From Zeugodacus cucurbitae (taxonomy: Eukaryota > Arthropoda > Insecta > Diptera > Tephritidae), in assembly GCF_028554725.1 (NCBI RefSeq), contig NC_071667.1:8477501-8541500 (forward strand): 64,000 bases of DNA, given 5' to 3'. Below, in pieces: positions 48,274 through 59,937 of the stretch. The position numbers and the translations under genes were made by a program. Numbering within the stretch: the stretch's first letter is position 1; the number at the start of each line of letters is the position of its first letter. The notes below the pieces were generated by a model, which had not been told where the DNA came from, did not search any database, and worked only from the letters and a program-made list of their open reading frames with translations.

Positions 48274-51096
48274 AAATCGGTTCTAGATATATGTACATAG
48301 AAAGGTCACGAGATACTTTCAAATCAATATACGATAAACAAACTGATGGCCCACATTATTGCGATTTAAGCACTGGAGAATCTTATGAACACCATATGCA
48401 ACAAAAGAGATTAAATAAGAAGAACAGAAAAAGTTAAACTCAAATCTGAATCTATGACCCTATATAATCAATTATCCCTATAAAACTTAATGGCTGTGGG
48501 AATAAAATTTGAGTAATACCAGGAGTCCCTTCAGAAGCGGAAAGTAGTAGATCTCGTCTTGCATATAGAAAATTTATACAACTGAATCGGACAGAGGAAC
48601 AAGGACATCACTTCTTTCGTACTGAAGGAATAATTCCCCGAATACTATGGGTTCTGTGTAATACTCGGTGATATTTAAATGGCTTGGCATAAGTGAAAAC
48701 TTTAAGAATAAATCGAAAACCACGTAAAGCCGAAATTTTCATTTTATAAACCCTGATGGCAGTTAATTTTCTAAAAACCCTATACACATATAGTTCTGTT
48801 ATTAACGAAAAGAAAATTCCACGCTACAGCATTGCCTTTAGAGACAAACGAAAAACTAACGAACAGAGAAGACAGGCTTACGAGCCGAAGAAGCGTAACA
48901 AAAAGCGTGAAAATGCCAGAAAAAAATAAAAAAGTATCAATTGGTTAACCACAAACACGAGTGATGAGCGTTAAGACAAACAAAAAATCTACAACAATAG
49001 CAAAACCCTTAAAAACAGATACTGAGAAAAGTGCAAACAGGAAAAGAAGCAGCGTCTAAGTAAGGAAATGAAATCGCGGCAGTTGCGGTTAGACAGACAT
49101 TAGGGTGTTAGGGTAAATAGACAGGGTCAATCAAAAGAAACAGAAACGAAAATAAAAGTTTTCTACTTTTTTTCACCAACAACAGTATACATTTGCATAA
49201 GCGAACGACGTTTTGGTGTAGAGATATCGGCGGCAGCGGTGAAAACTTTGGCCTGTCAGTCGTGTAATGTGACACGCGAATGAATATTTTCACATTTTTA
49301 CATAACCTCAACTATCACTTTTGCGCTTTTGTTGCTCGCCAAGCGCAAACGCGAAGAGTAACGAGTAATACACTGCGGCATTATTTGCGCGCTTTTGTTG
49401 TTTTTACAGCATTTTTTCATCATTTTTTTGCACATTTCCGGCAATGAAACCAACGCGTTGCTAAATAGTGTTGAGAGCGTCCATTAGCTAAATAACGTTA
49501 TCTACTTGTCAACTGAGAATGAGTTGAACGAGTATGCTAAGGTCTTCCGGTCGCATGGTCGATAGGTCGGATGGTCTAAGGGCGCAAAGACTGAATTGTT
49601 TTTGTTAACCACTTTTTGTTGCAAAATTTCAGCACGTATATCTTGTTGTTGCTGCAACATGTTATGTGAGTTATAGTGTGCTAAAAATTGCTTACCCGAA
49701 GAGCACTCCAGCAATTCTGCCACACACAAATTGTATCACCTTTTAATGGCGTCAAAACGATGGATCGATGAAATTACCAAAGACAACTACAAAGTTGTGT
49801 AATAACAACAACAAAATGACAGAATGCAAACTATATTAGGGTGGAGTGAGAAACGAGCTGACAAGCAGAGGTAAGCAGCGGCAGTCAGTTAGGAGATATG
49901 AGGGTAGCCGCTGGTCGTCGTTGAAGTCCCCTTCCACTTTGTTGCAGTGTAATGCAATTTTTCAGCGAAAAAATCCACAAGCCTACGGTCGTCGTCGTCG
50001 CCTGTTGCAACAAGCAAGAGTTCATAAATTATGAGTGCAGCCACGAGTGTGCGCGCATACTTGTAAGCTTCAAGCGCCACCCCTCCCTCCCTGGCTTTGC
50101 TTGCTGTCAAATTGACAGGGCAAATATAAAGTATGTACTGTGTGTTGTTGTTTTTGTTGTTTTATACTTGCCAACTATGCCTGTCTGTCCGTCCGCTAGA
50201 AACACAGGCAGACAGACCAACAGAATTTCAGAAACAAGAGCAAATCGGCAAGCGACAGAAGTGGTGGCAGTTTGCGGCGACAGCTGTCAGACTTGGAGAA
50301 CAACAACAACGACAAATAATATACTAAATAAAAATACAAAAACAAATGTAACAACAAAATATATGTTGCTCTACTAAGTAGCCAGACAAGCATGCACTTT
50401 GGGCCGCACACGCACACATGCATATGTAGACTCATGCCGTTCATTGGGAGTTTATCGAGTAGAAATGTAAAATGTCGGCAGACAAGTCAAAATTAATATG
50501 CAACGCTGATGGTCCAAGCAAATGATGCAAAAAAACAGCAATAATCATAATACATGGCAACAAAAATGAATAAATAAAGTAACAGAAGGAAGCTAAGTTG
50601 CTGAAATTCATATATGTAAAAGTGAGTGTGAGTGAGTGCCGCACAGCAAAAACGAAAGTGTTGCATGATTGTGCATTCAACATAATTTGTTTCGTACATT
50701 AAATTTATGTATACACAGATACAAAGAAACCTACAAAGCATAAATATGAATGTATGCAAATAAAGAAGTGAAGTAATGGACGCGCTTAACACAAAGAAAG
50801 CGCGATTAAATGCATTTAAAAGGAAATTAGAGTAAAATATGAGACATTTTCAATGAAACCGTTGAAATATTTGTAAAAAAAATTACAAAATTTTATTATA
50901 AAAACAATTTTTTTCTCATAATTCTTAGTAATTAGAAATGACATAAAAACTTACGATTGTAGTCGTCGACTTTATGGACAATATAAAACATACCTGAAAA
51001 TAAATAAAAAATATTATTAATTATAGATTTTGCAAAAAGTAAGGTATTTGATATTTGTCTGTAAATATAACTCTATAAAAAACTATAAATAATAAA
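48274..51096. other. 2.8 kb without recognisable gene
   Basis: A-rich 48700-49060, GC-richer 49200-49520 and 49840-50120. Inr-like TCAGTT at 49885 has GGTCG at +27, one base off the DPE spacing, and the following ATG opens only 8 codons. CTGTCTGTCCGTCCG at about 50180 is an isolated (GTCY)n tract. A 141-codon plus frame (49952-50377) has no recognisable domain. AT-rich DNA (50820-51090) leads into repeat copy E. Confidence 0.4.
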
Positions 51097-52295
51097 AACA
51101 AGTAAAGTAGGGCTAAGTTCGGGTTTAATCGAACATTTTATACTCTCGCAATTTATTTATTTAACTTTATTTATATTATATAATACCACACATTCGTCAT
51201 ATATATTGTATAAAGTCCATTGAAAGTTGGAAACCATAGTATTAGACTAGAAGCACCGAGGTCCTCATGTTCGATATATGGGGCCTTAAAAACCTATGGT
51301 CCGATTTCGGCGATTTTTAGAATGGGGCTGCCATACTATAAAGGTAGTATTTGTGCAAAGTTCTGCATCGATATCTTCACTAGTGCTTACATTATATATT
51401 GTAAAGTTAACGATTCAGATCGTCTTCAAAGTTCTGATACATAGGAAGTAGGCGTGGTTATTAAGCGATTTGGCCTATTTTCACAACATATCATTGGGAT
51501 GTAAGGAAACTATTACAAACCAAGTTTCATTGAAATCGGTCGAGTAGTTCCTGAGATATGATTTTTGACCCATAAGTGGGCGATGCCACGCCCATTTTCC
51601 ATTTTGTAAAAAGATCTGAGTGCAGCTTCCATCTGCCGTTTCTTATGTGAAATTTAGTGTTTCTGGCGTTTTTCGTTACTGAGTTAACTCACTTTTGGTA
51701 ATTTTCAACCTAACCTTTGTATGGGAGGTGGGCGTGGTTATTATCCGATTTCAACTAATTTCATGGTGTGTGGTGGGGTACGTAAGAGAACTGACTGCAG
51801 AAAGTTTGGTTTATATAGCTTTATTCGTTTGCGAGATATATACAAATAACCGATTTGGGGGCGGAGCCACGCCCACTTTCCCAAAAAAATACATCCAAAT
51901 ATGCCCCTTCCTAGTGTGATCCTCTGTTCCAAATTTTACTTTCATAACTTTATTTATAGCTTAGTTATGACACTTTTTGTGTTTTCGGTTTTCGCGATTT
52001 TGTGGGCGTGGCAGTGGTCCGATTTTGCTCATTTTCGAAAGCAACCCTCTCACGGTCGCAAGGAACGTGTGTTCCAAGTTTCATCAGGATATCTCAATTT
52101 TTACTCAAGTTATCCGTTGCATGGACGGACGGACGGACGGACAGACAGACATTCGGATTTTGACTCGTCTCGTCACCCTGATCATTTTGATATATATAAC
52201 CCTATATCTAACTCGTTTAGTTTTAAGACTTACAAACAACCGTTATGTGAACAAAACTATAATACTCTCTTAGCAATTTTTGTTGCGAGAGTATA
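51097..52295 (+). mobile_element. mini-me-like repeat, copy E (short form)
   Basis: A plus-strand copy beginning AACAAGTAAAGTAGGGCTAA, with a decayed hairpin TTCGGGTTTAATCGAA and the short-type left half. The right half is complete, with GGGCGTGG/CCACGCCC boxes at about 51452, 51588, 51730, 51868 and 52003, (GTCY)n at about 52122-52150, a TA tract, and the closing palindrome ending TTGCGAGAGTATA at 52295. Copy H begins only about 22 bases further on. Open frames at 51695-52296 are the family frames. Confidence 0.9.
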
Positions 52296-52317
52296 AAAAT
52301 TTAAATCTATCTACACT

Positions 52318-52430
52318 CAGTAAGAGAGGACTAAGATCGGGTATGACCAAACATTTTATACACTGTATACTTTAATTATATTAAGATAACACATTTAAGC
52401 TCATATATAACGAAAATCTTTATAACGGGT
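52318..52430 (+). mobile_element. old mini-me-like copy H, left part
   Basis: CAGTAAGAGAGGACTAAGAT, then a decayed hairpin and 'acattttatac', matches the left end of the family. It continues with 'aagataacaca' and 'taacgaaaatc', matching copy B. It stops at the TATA where the mariner element begins and resumes at 54024 with 'ggcctgaggtaattcctgaa'. Highly diverged and without a right end, it is the oldest layer of this nest. Confidence 0.72.
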
Positions 52431-54023
52431 GATCCATTTTTCAATAGACTTTTTTTTTTTGACAGATCACGCCTGAGTCGAGACAAGCTGTCATGTTATT
52501 TTTGTCTATTTGATGCCTGAAATTGATGCTCGTGATCTCGGCGACATTTGGTTTCAACAAGACAGTGCCACTTCCCACACATAGCATCAATCAATGGATT
52601 TATTGGCACCTCGGGTCGAATGATTGGTGTAAAGTCTAAAGTCTTGCGGACTTACCAGTCAAAATGCTCGAACGAATCATGGAAAATTGGACTCAACGGA
52701 TAGTCTATCTGAGACGTAGCCGCAAAAAACATTTGAAAGAGATAATCTTTAAAAAATAAACGCCAAATAATGTTCTTTCGAATGATAATAAATACTCCCC
52801 ATTAAATTTGAATTTTCTAAGTTTTTATACTCTCGCAACCTGTTGCACAGAGTATTTTAGTTTTGTTCACATAACGGTTGTTTGTGTCACCAAGAAATAA
52901 AAGAGTTAGATATGGGGATATATATATATAAATGATCAGGATGACGAGTGGTTTAGAAATGCGGATGTCTGTCCGTCCGTCTGTCCGTGCAAGCGATAAC
53001 TTGAGTAAAAATTAAGATATCTTAATAAAACTTGGAACACACAGTCCTTGGCACCCTGAGGAGGTTGCTTTCAAAAATGGGCAAAATCGGTCCACTGCCA
53101 CGCCCACAAAATGGCGAAAACCGAAAACCTATACAGTGTCATAACTAAGCCATAAATAAAGTTACTAAAATAATAGTTGGAACATAGGATCGCATTAGGG
53201 AGGGACACATTTGGATGTAATTTTTTTTTTAAGTGGGCGTGACCCCGCCCCCAAATAGGTTTTTTGTATATAACTCGCAAACCAATAAAGCTATGTAAAC
53301 CAAACTTTCTGTAGTCGATTCTCTTACGTACCCCACCACACCCCATGAAAATAGTTGAAATCGGATAATAACCGCGCCCACCTCCCATACAAAGGTTAGG
53401 TTGAAAATTACTAAAAATGGGTTAACTCACTAACGAAAAACGTCAGAAACACTAAATTTCACGTAAGAAATGGCAGATGGAAGCTGCACTCAGGTTTTTA
53501 TACAAAATGGAAAATGGGCGTGGCGTCGCCCACTTATGGGTCAAAAACCATATCTCAGGAACTACTCGACCGCTTTCAATGAAACTTGGTTTGTAATAGT
53601 TTTCTTACATCCCAATGATATGTTGTGAAAATAGGCCAAATCGCTTCACAACCACGCCTATTTCCTATATACCAGAACTTTGAAGACGATCTGAATCGTT
53701 TACTTTATAATATACTCGTATAAAGTAAGCACTAGTGAAAATATCTCTGCAGAACTTTGCACAAAACTATGTTTATAGTGTGGCAGCCACATTCTAAAAA
53801 TCGTCGAAATTGGACCATAGGTTTTTAAGGCCCCATACATCGAACACGAGGACCTCGGTGCTTCTAACCTAATATTATGGTCAAATTGTGTATTATATAA
53901 TATAAATAAAGTTAAATAAATAAATTGCGAGAGTATATAATGTTCGGTTACACCCGAACTTAGCTCTTCCTTACTTGTTTTCTTTAAAAAAAGAGGGAAC
54001 CTCGAAGTGGAGCACCCTTTATA
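52431..54023 (+). mobile_element. mariner-superfamily element split by copy F
   Basis: Left end TATAACGGGTGATCCATTTT and right end, reverse-complemented, TATAAAGGGTGCTCCACTTC, each followed by a T-rich stretch, are inverted termini. Without the inserted repeat the element is about 438 bp. The interior holds transposase remains: PEIDARDLGDIWFQQDSATS (about 52513-52572), in which the Asp of QQD at 52561 is the second catalytic residue. After a deletion comes MLERIMENWTQRI...LKEIIFKK ending at about 52759. This is the same broad transposase group as 14655-15090. Several stops and deletions make it inactive. Confidence 0.8.
52826..53980 (-). mobile_element. mini-me-like repeat, copy F (short form), inside mariner
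   Basis: On the plus strand it begins TATACTCTCGCAACCTGTTG with CACAGAGTAT completing the palindrome. (GTCY)n is at about 52968-52990, boxes at about 53098, 53235, 53366 and 53516, the short-type left half follows, and it ends TTCGGTTACACCCGAA plus CTCTTCCTTACTTGTTT at 53980. Mariner sequence on both sides ('gaattttctaagttttt' before, 'tctttaaaaaaag' after) lets the insertion be placed within a few bases. No target duplication longer than a few T residues is visible. It is the youngest layer here. Confidence 0.9.
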
Positions 54024-54480
54024 TATTACATTTGGCCTGAGGTAATTCCTGAACCAATTTCACTCATTTATTAAGATTATACATTCTATTCAAATTGCTG
54101 AGATATCTTACATATAAACCGATGTATTCGGTATAAAGTCCACCGGAAGTTTGAAAACCTGTATGTGAGGTATACGGAAGCTAGGGGAAGTAATTACGCG
54201 ATTTTAACCAATTTTGGTATAGCGGCATATTTTCAGTTGTTAAAGATTACCTATGAATTTCTATTCTTCTGTTATTCATAGGCACTGAGAGCCTCATGTT
54301 CGGTATCTGGGAAATTATATAAATTATAGTTGGAATTGGACAATTTTTAGATGAGCGATACCACATCTTCAATCTAGTATTAGTTGAAAGTTTAATGCAT
54401 AAATTTTCATTGGTTCTTGTTGTATATGTACATTGTAAGGTGAACGATTCTTATGGTAAGTAATTAAAGAAATATACTGA
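54024..54480 (+). mobile_element. old mini-me-like copy H, right part
   Basis: Continues copy H after the mariner element: 'gaggtaattcctgaaccaat', 'ggaagtaattacgcgatttt', 'gcctcatgttcggtatctgg', 'gagcgataccacat' and 'cattggttcttg' follow copy B in the same order with many changes. The match fades at about 54480, so the right half was lost. Confidence 0.72.
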
Positions 54481-55173
54481 CTAACCAACCTAAGCGCTAA
54501 TATTTGTAAATACAATTTCTTACAATATTTACTACTGTTATACTCACAACTCCATGAGAAACTTTAGACTCGAATATGTTTTAAAAAAAAACGTCCAGAT
54601 ATGCGAGTATAAAAACATAATAAAAATTCAACTAATTATACAATTAAAGGGGGAATATGTACAAGCAGAAGATCTGAGATATAACTTATTAAGAAAGAAA
54701 TAAAAATTACATTTACAAAAACAAGTAAATGTGTTACAGTTTTGGGGAAAAAGGTCGCCAGACGATAATATTTTACGACCATTTTCATGTTTTTTGGCGG
54801 AAAGAAGGAAATCAAGTTGTTGTAGGCACATACACACATATACATTCGTCATAAAAATCCACCGACAACAATTTTTTTTTGGGAATTTGTATGTCTGTAG
54901 CTAAATGTCTGCATTCTCATGCGTATATCAGAAGATTATAACATATGTAACGTTTATGATAATGTAAAGATAGTAATTAAAAAAAAATTAAAAAGACACG
55001 CCTCAGAACAGTAGGGTGAAAGAGAGAGGGAGTCAAAGAGAGATATTATATGGAATTACAACAGTAAAGAACATTTAAGAAATAAATTTTTTTAATGAAT
55101 TCCAACGACATAAATTTAAGTATGCTCTGGAACAGGGTTACCATATCGTTACTTTTATAAATAAATATTTATA
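54481..55173. other. non-coding, nothing recognised
   Basis: AT-rich spacer between the nested cluster and copy G, with a small GAGA patch at about 55019-55040. No gene. Confidence 0.5.
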
Positions 55174-56353
55174 AAAGGTAAGGAGGGCTAAGTTCGGGTG
55201 TAACCGAACATTTTATACTCTCGCAATTTATTTATTTAACTTTATTTATATTATATAATACACAATTTGACCCAAATATTTGTCATATATATTATATAAA
55301 GTCCATTGAAAGTTGGAAAACATAATATTGGGTTAAAAGCACCGAGGTCCTCGTGTTTGATATATGGGGCCTTAAAAACATATGGTCCGATTTCGGCGAT
55401 TTTTAGAATGGGGCTGCCACACTATAAACAAAGTATTTGTGCAAAGTTCTGCACCGATATCTTCACTAGTGCTTACTTTATATATTGTAAAGTAAACGAT
55501 TCAGATCGTCTTCAAAGTTCTGGTATATGGGAAGTCGGTGTGGTTGTGAAGCGATTTGGCCTAATAACAACACAACATATCATTGGGATGTAAGGAAACT
55601 ATTACAAACCAAGTTTCATTGAAATCGGTCGAGTAGTTAATAAGATATAAGTGGGCGACGCCACGGCCATTTTCCATTTTGTAAAAAAATTTGTGTGCAG
55701 TTTCCATCTGCCATTTCGTATGTGAAATTTAGTGTTTCTGACGTTTTTCGTTATTGAGTTAACCCACTTTTAGTAATTTTCAACCTCACCTTTGTATGGG
55801 AGGTGGGCGTGGTTATTATCCGATTTCTTTCAACGGACTGTGTTAAGGAGTGGCTAAAAAACGACTGCAGACAGTTTGGTTTATATAGCTCTATTGGTTT
55901 GCGAGATATGTACAAAAAACCTATTTGGGGGCGGGGCCACGCCCACTTCCCCAAAAAAAATGACATCCAGATATGCCCCTTCATAGTGCGATCCCCCATA
56001 CCAAATTTTATTTCTATAGCTTTATTTATAGCTTAGTTATGGCACTTTATGGTTTTCGCCATTTTGTGGGCGTGGCAGTGGTCCGATTTTGCTCAGCAAC
56101 CTTCCTATGGTGCCAAGAAATAAGTGCGCCAAGTTTCATGAAGATATCTTAATTTTTACTCAAGTTACAGCGTGCACAGACGGACGGACGGACGGTCGTA
56201 CGGACAGACATTCGGATTTGAATGCCACTATTCACCCTGATCACTTTGGTATATATAACCCTATATCTAACTCGTTTAGTTTTGGGTGTTACAAAGGACC
56301 GTTATGTGAACAAAACTATAATACTCTCTTAGCAACTTTGTTACGAGAGTATA
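55174..56353 (+). mobile_element. mini-me-like repeat, copy G (short form)
   Basis: A plus-strand copy whose outermost left bases are changed (AAAAGGTAAGGAGGGCTAAG). The hairpin TTCGGGTGTAACCGAA is intact. Short-type left half; complete right half with boxes at about 55661, 55803, 55933 and 56068; GACGGACGGACGG tract at 56179-56207; end GCAACTTTGTTACGAGAGTATA. It lies inverted to F and parallel to E. Confidence 0.88.
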
Positions 56354-57650
56354 ATATATTTTAGAATAAATGCGATATGGAAATCGAAATGAAGTTATGT
56401 ATATAGTTATTTAAGTAAGCACCAATATAAACATAATACCTAATAGAGTTGCCAATGGGCTAAAAAACAATTAATCATAAAACAAAAAAAAAAACAAATA
56501 AAATATCACTTAATTCGAAGCAGGAAATGTAAACATAATTGAATTGAAAATTTAATAATAATGCAAAATTTGCGCACATTCAAAACCGAAAATACATACA
56601 CACGAGTATGCACACCAAAAAGTCACGCTACAAAAATTTGTATGATGCAGAAAAGCAGTGCAAAATGCGTTTTACTTTTCTTTGTCTCAATTTACTTTCC
56701 GTTTGTTAATTTATTGTAATTTGTTTCACTTTCAGATGAGCGTTGTTTCCATTCACATTGACGCCGACGGTTGCTTTTCCCTTTGTCTCACCAACAACGC
56801 ACACACACATCCATACATATGCCAGCCAGCTAACAAGCGTCTATTTTCTTTGGCATTCCTTTTTTTCGTGATATTTCATTTGATTTATGTGGTTGTTGTT
56901 GTTGTTGACGTTATGTTGTATTTTGCGGTTTTATCATGCAATGGAATGAAAGTCGGAAGGAAGTAGGCAAAGAAATCGCATATTTGAAGAAATTAAATGC
57001 AACAACAACAACGCCTGCTTAGCGCCAACGCGGGAGAGAGCGTCAAAAGCGACTGCATCACCACCAGGAAGAGAAAGTGCCAGTGAAGCCAAACCAAACC
57101 GCGACCCAGCCTAGCGAGCAAACCGCTAAGTCACACACACACACACATTGATATACGAATGTGCTTGTGTGTGTGTGTGTTGGTGGCTTAGTTGATCGTG
57201 CTTGTCCAGTTCAAAGAAATTTAATGCGATTATGTAAGCTGGGTGGCGAAAATGAAATGTGTTTAGTAAAATGTGCAACAAATATGGTAATAATCAATTA
57301 AATATTAATATATGCAAATCTGGGCGAAATAATTGTATTTTATTTAGATATCAATGCAGAAACAAAAAAAAATTATATTAATAAATAAATATTAAAAATA
57401 AAAATAAAAAAATACAATTTTTGGAAACAGCTAAGAGTTCTTGCCAATTACGTAAAAAAAATACAAAATATTATAACTTAAATAAGAAGAAGAAGGCATA
57501 AGAAGAAATTAATTACGTAAAAAGAAAATATTTCAGTCAACTTGACTCATTATTAGGGCCTAATTACGCCTAATTCTGGGAAATATGTACTAGGATAGAA
57601 GTAGAGGTAAACATATTGTTACAAAAGTAGGTTATCAACTACCATAAGTA
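56354..57650. other. non-coding with a CA/GT hairpin
   Basis: AT-rich, except 57010-57130, which is GC-richer with GAGAGAGCG and could be a UTR or promoter segment. The 102-codon plus frame at 56658-56966 has no domain. The CA/GT inverted pair at 57133-57181 is listed separately. Confidence 0.4.
57133..57181. repeat. CA repeat facing GT repeat (hairpin-forming)
   Basis: A CACACACACACACACA run at about 57133-57147 is followed after about 20 bases by a GTGTGTGTGTGTGTGT run at about 57165-57180. As inverted complements they can pair into a stem of about 14-16 bp with a short loop. Confidence 0.8.
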
Positions 57651-58155
57651 TTAGGGTGATCAAATAGCTTTTATTTAAAATTTTTCACTTTTTTATAGTA
57701 ACATTGTACAACATTCGGCTGAATATTGCAGCAAAATATTTTTTCCGGGAGATTGAGTCATAAGTAAAAGCTTATATGAGAGATGTTATAAGGGGTCCAG
57801 TATTTTTCGATATATATTTTTTCGAATTTCAAAATCCAAATATTCGACTTCAAAAATCGGAGAATACAATTTTCTTACTTAAACCTCAATCTCCTGGAAA
57901 AATTTAGTTTGGTTCAATAGCCAGAAAAAAGTCGATCTTGCCGTATAGTATAATAATTTGAATATACATATTTCATTATATATTAATATTATAATTTCTA
58001 TAAAATTTGTTTATAAATAAAAAATATATAATAACTCTATAAAAATAAATAAATATAAATTCAAATGAAAATAACTCTAAAGCTAAATAAGTTTCCCACA
58101 TTCCTTATACAACAACAATAATTCTTAGAAAATTAAAAACAAACGACCACCCTAA
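57651..58155. mobile_element. 505-bp MITE with TTAGGGTG inverted ends
   Basis: Left end TTAGGGTGATCAAA and right end, reverse-complemented, TTAGGGTGGTCGTT match in their first 8 bases and in GTC/ATC beyond. The interior is AT-rich and non-coding. The ends resemble the 207-bp element at 342-548, and both fit a TA target with GGGTG termini. Less certain than the first because the inverted match is shorter. Confidence 0.55.
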
Positions 58156-59195
58156 TGCTTTTACAGGTATATCATTATATTCCACGCCACAAAAGCTTAG
58201 GATTCCTTCTTAATCGCTGTACATTCATTCGACCTTTTCGTACACCTGAACTTGTGAAACATTTCCGCGTAAACCGATATATCTCAGTTAGTATGTTTGT
58301 CTTGACATATGCTGCTTAACTTATTTGACACTTAAGAAGTGTATTTTGTTTGTTTCGTAAATTTGGCTGCCACTTTTGCATGAATAATCCGAGAAATTCG
58401 GTCAAGTGAGCGTGTGACTCACGCATTACACAAGCGGAAGAGATTGCTACCTTTGTATAAAGCCATGTCTTCTGTGTATTTTCTTATAATGTATTACATA
58501 TGCGTATCAAGTAATTGTATTTTAATCCAATTAATCTGTCACCAATTCGAACTTAAACATATTTAATTTAATCTTAGTTTGTTTGACTTTGCCTTCTGCT
58601 TAAGCCGAAGAGCGTGTAATTTGTTGGTTGTGTTTTTCTTTATTTATCAATTGCGAAAGATCAGCATAGTAAATGAGATACAAATTAAAACAAAGTTTTC
58701 AAAACTAATATTGGGCATCTAAATTGATGACAGCGACTAGAAGACTTTTAATGCGATTAACAGTAAAAAAAGACATGACAAAGCGTGCAAGTTTAAATAT
58801 AAGCTTTAAAGTGTCTTTTAATGTTCAGATCACTGTTTTGAGATAAGAAAATAAAGAAACAAGAAAAGTAAATCTTAATAAAAAATCACTAGAAATAAAA
58901 ATAAAAGCAAAGGAGTAAAATTAATATGATAAATGGGCAACAAAGGGAGCAGTAAAAGTCAAGACAGCAGCAACGACTTATCTGAGCGCATAAAAGCGTA
59001 TTTAGTCAGAACACATATGGGTAGATACAGTGCTGGGTATAATATAAGTAACGCTTCATATACATCATTCTTTAATTTTTATTATAATCTTTAATTTTAT
59101 TTTATTAAAGAATAAATCAGATTATTATAAAATAATAATGGCGAAAACAACCGCAATATAAATTTATATATATAAAAAAATTGTATTTGAGTTGC
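58156..59195. other. non-coding, nothing recognised
   Basis: AT-rich, unique-looking. No open frame of note, no RNA gene. Confidence 0.5.
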
Positions 59196-59199
59196 TTAA

Positions 59200-59933
59200 G
59201 GGGTAAGGTTTGTTTCGTGGAAAAAATACCTTTTTTCATGAATTTTTTTAGAAAAAGTTATTGCTGTAGGTTTATTTTACTTATTATTATATGAAAGTGC
59301 AACATGTGAAGGATACTACAAAAAAGTTTTATCGAAAAATAGCGAGGAATAACGGATTTATCGTCGATCTCTGCAGGCACCTCGAAAAAAAGTTGTTGTG
59401 CGGTGACCAGCCTACAGCATCACTGGATCATCCGAAACCAAAAAATCAAAATGCTTTCTTTAGTTTATTAGTTTATCTTTCAACTGACGTCGAGTTTTTT
59501 TTTATTTATTTAATTTTTCAATTTTTAAATTTTTGGTACCATTTTCAAGCCAAAATGACGATTTTAAACGAAAAAATCGACCTATTTGTTATTGTAAAAT
59601 TGTTAGTAATTAAATTTTTTGGAAAAACTCGATGTCATTCGAGAGCTATATATATGTAGAATATTTGTTCAAAATTTCAAAACGCCCGATGCAGTAGTTT
59701 TTTCTGTAGGCTGGTCACCGACTTTAAAAATGACATATTTGGGAAAATCGATTCAAAGTTTTGTACACTCAGCGCAGGTAGCTGGAGGTACCGTTATTCA
59801 ACCTGCTGTAACTTCGTTAGTTTTTCTCCGAATGACCTAAAATTTTAACACAATATTCTTGAGATATTAATGGTTCAGAAAAAAAATTAAAAAAAAATTT
59901 GAAAAACAAAATTTGTCAAACCTTACCCCCCCC
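59200..59933. mobile_element. 734-bp TTAA-flanked DNA element with G-run ends
   Basis: Left terminus GGGGTAAGGTTTGTTTCG at 59200. The right terminus, reverse-complemented, is GGGGGGGGTAAGGTTTGACA, ending 59933. Both sides abut TTAA (59196-59199 and 59934-59937). TTAA duplication with short inverted ends fits piggyBac-type transposition, but the G-first termini are unlike the piggyBac element at 40485, so the family is unresolved. A 122-codon plus frame (59291-59659) is basic at first, then Phe-rich, and matches nothing I know. The last ~205 bases recur inverted at 62409-62611. Confidence 0.75.
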
Positions 59934-59937
59934 TTAA

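Noticed and set aside
49880..49920. TCAGTT with GGTCG downstream as an Inr-DPE promoter
   Set aside because: The element starts at +27 rather than +28, and the first ATG opens only 8 codons. The spacing rule is strict.
1470..56036. Recurring predicted protein beginning MGVVIIRFQ in the repeat copies (e.g. 1470-1748, 19217-19585, 51695-51919, 55803-56036)
   Set aside because: It is the translated right half of the mini-me-like repeat. The copies break the frame at different places and the window gives no sign of selection on the protein.
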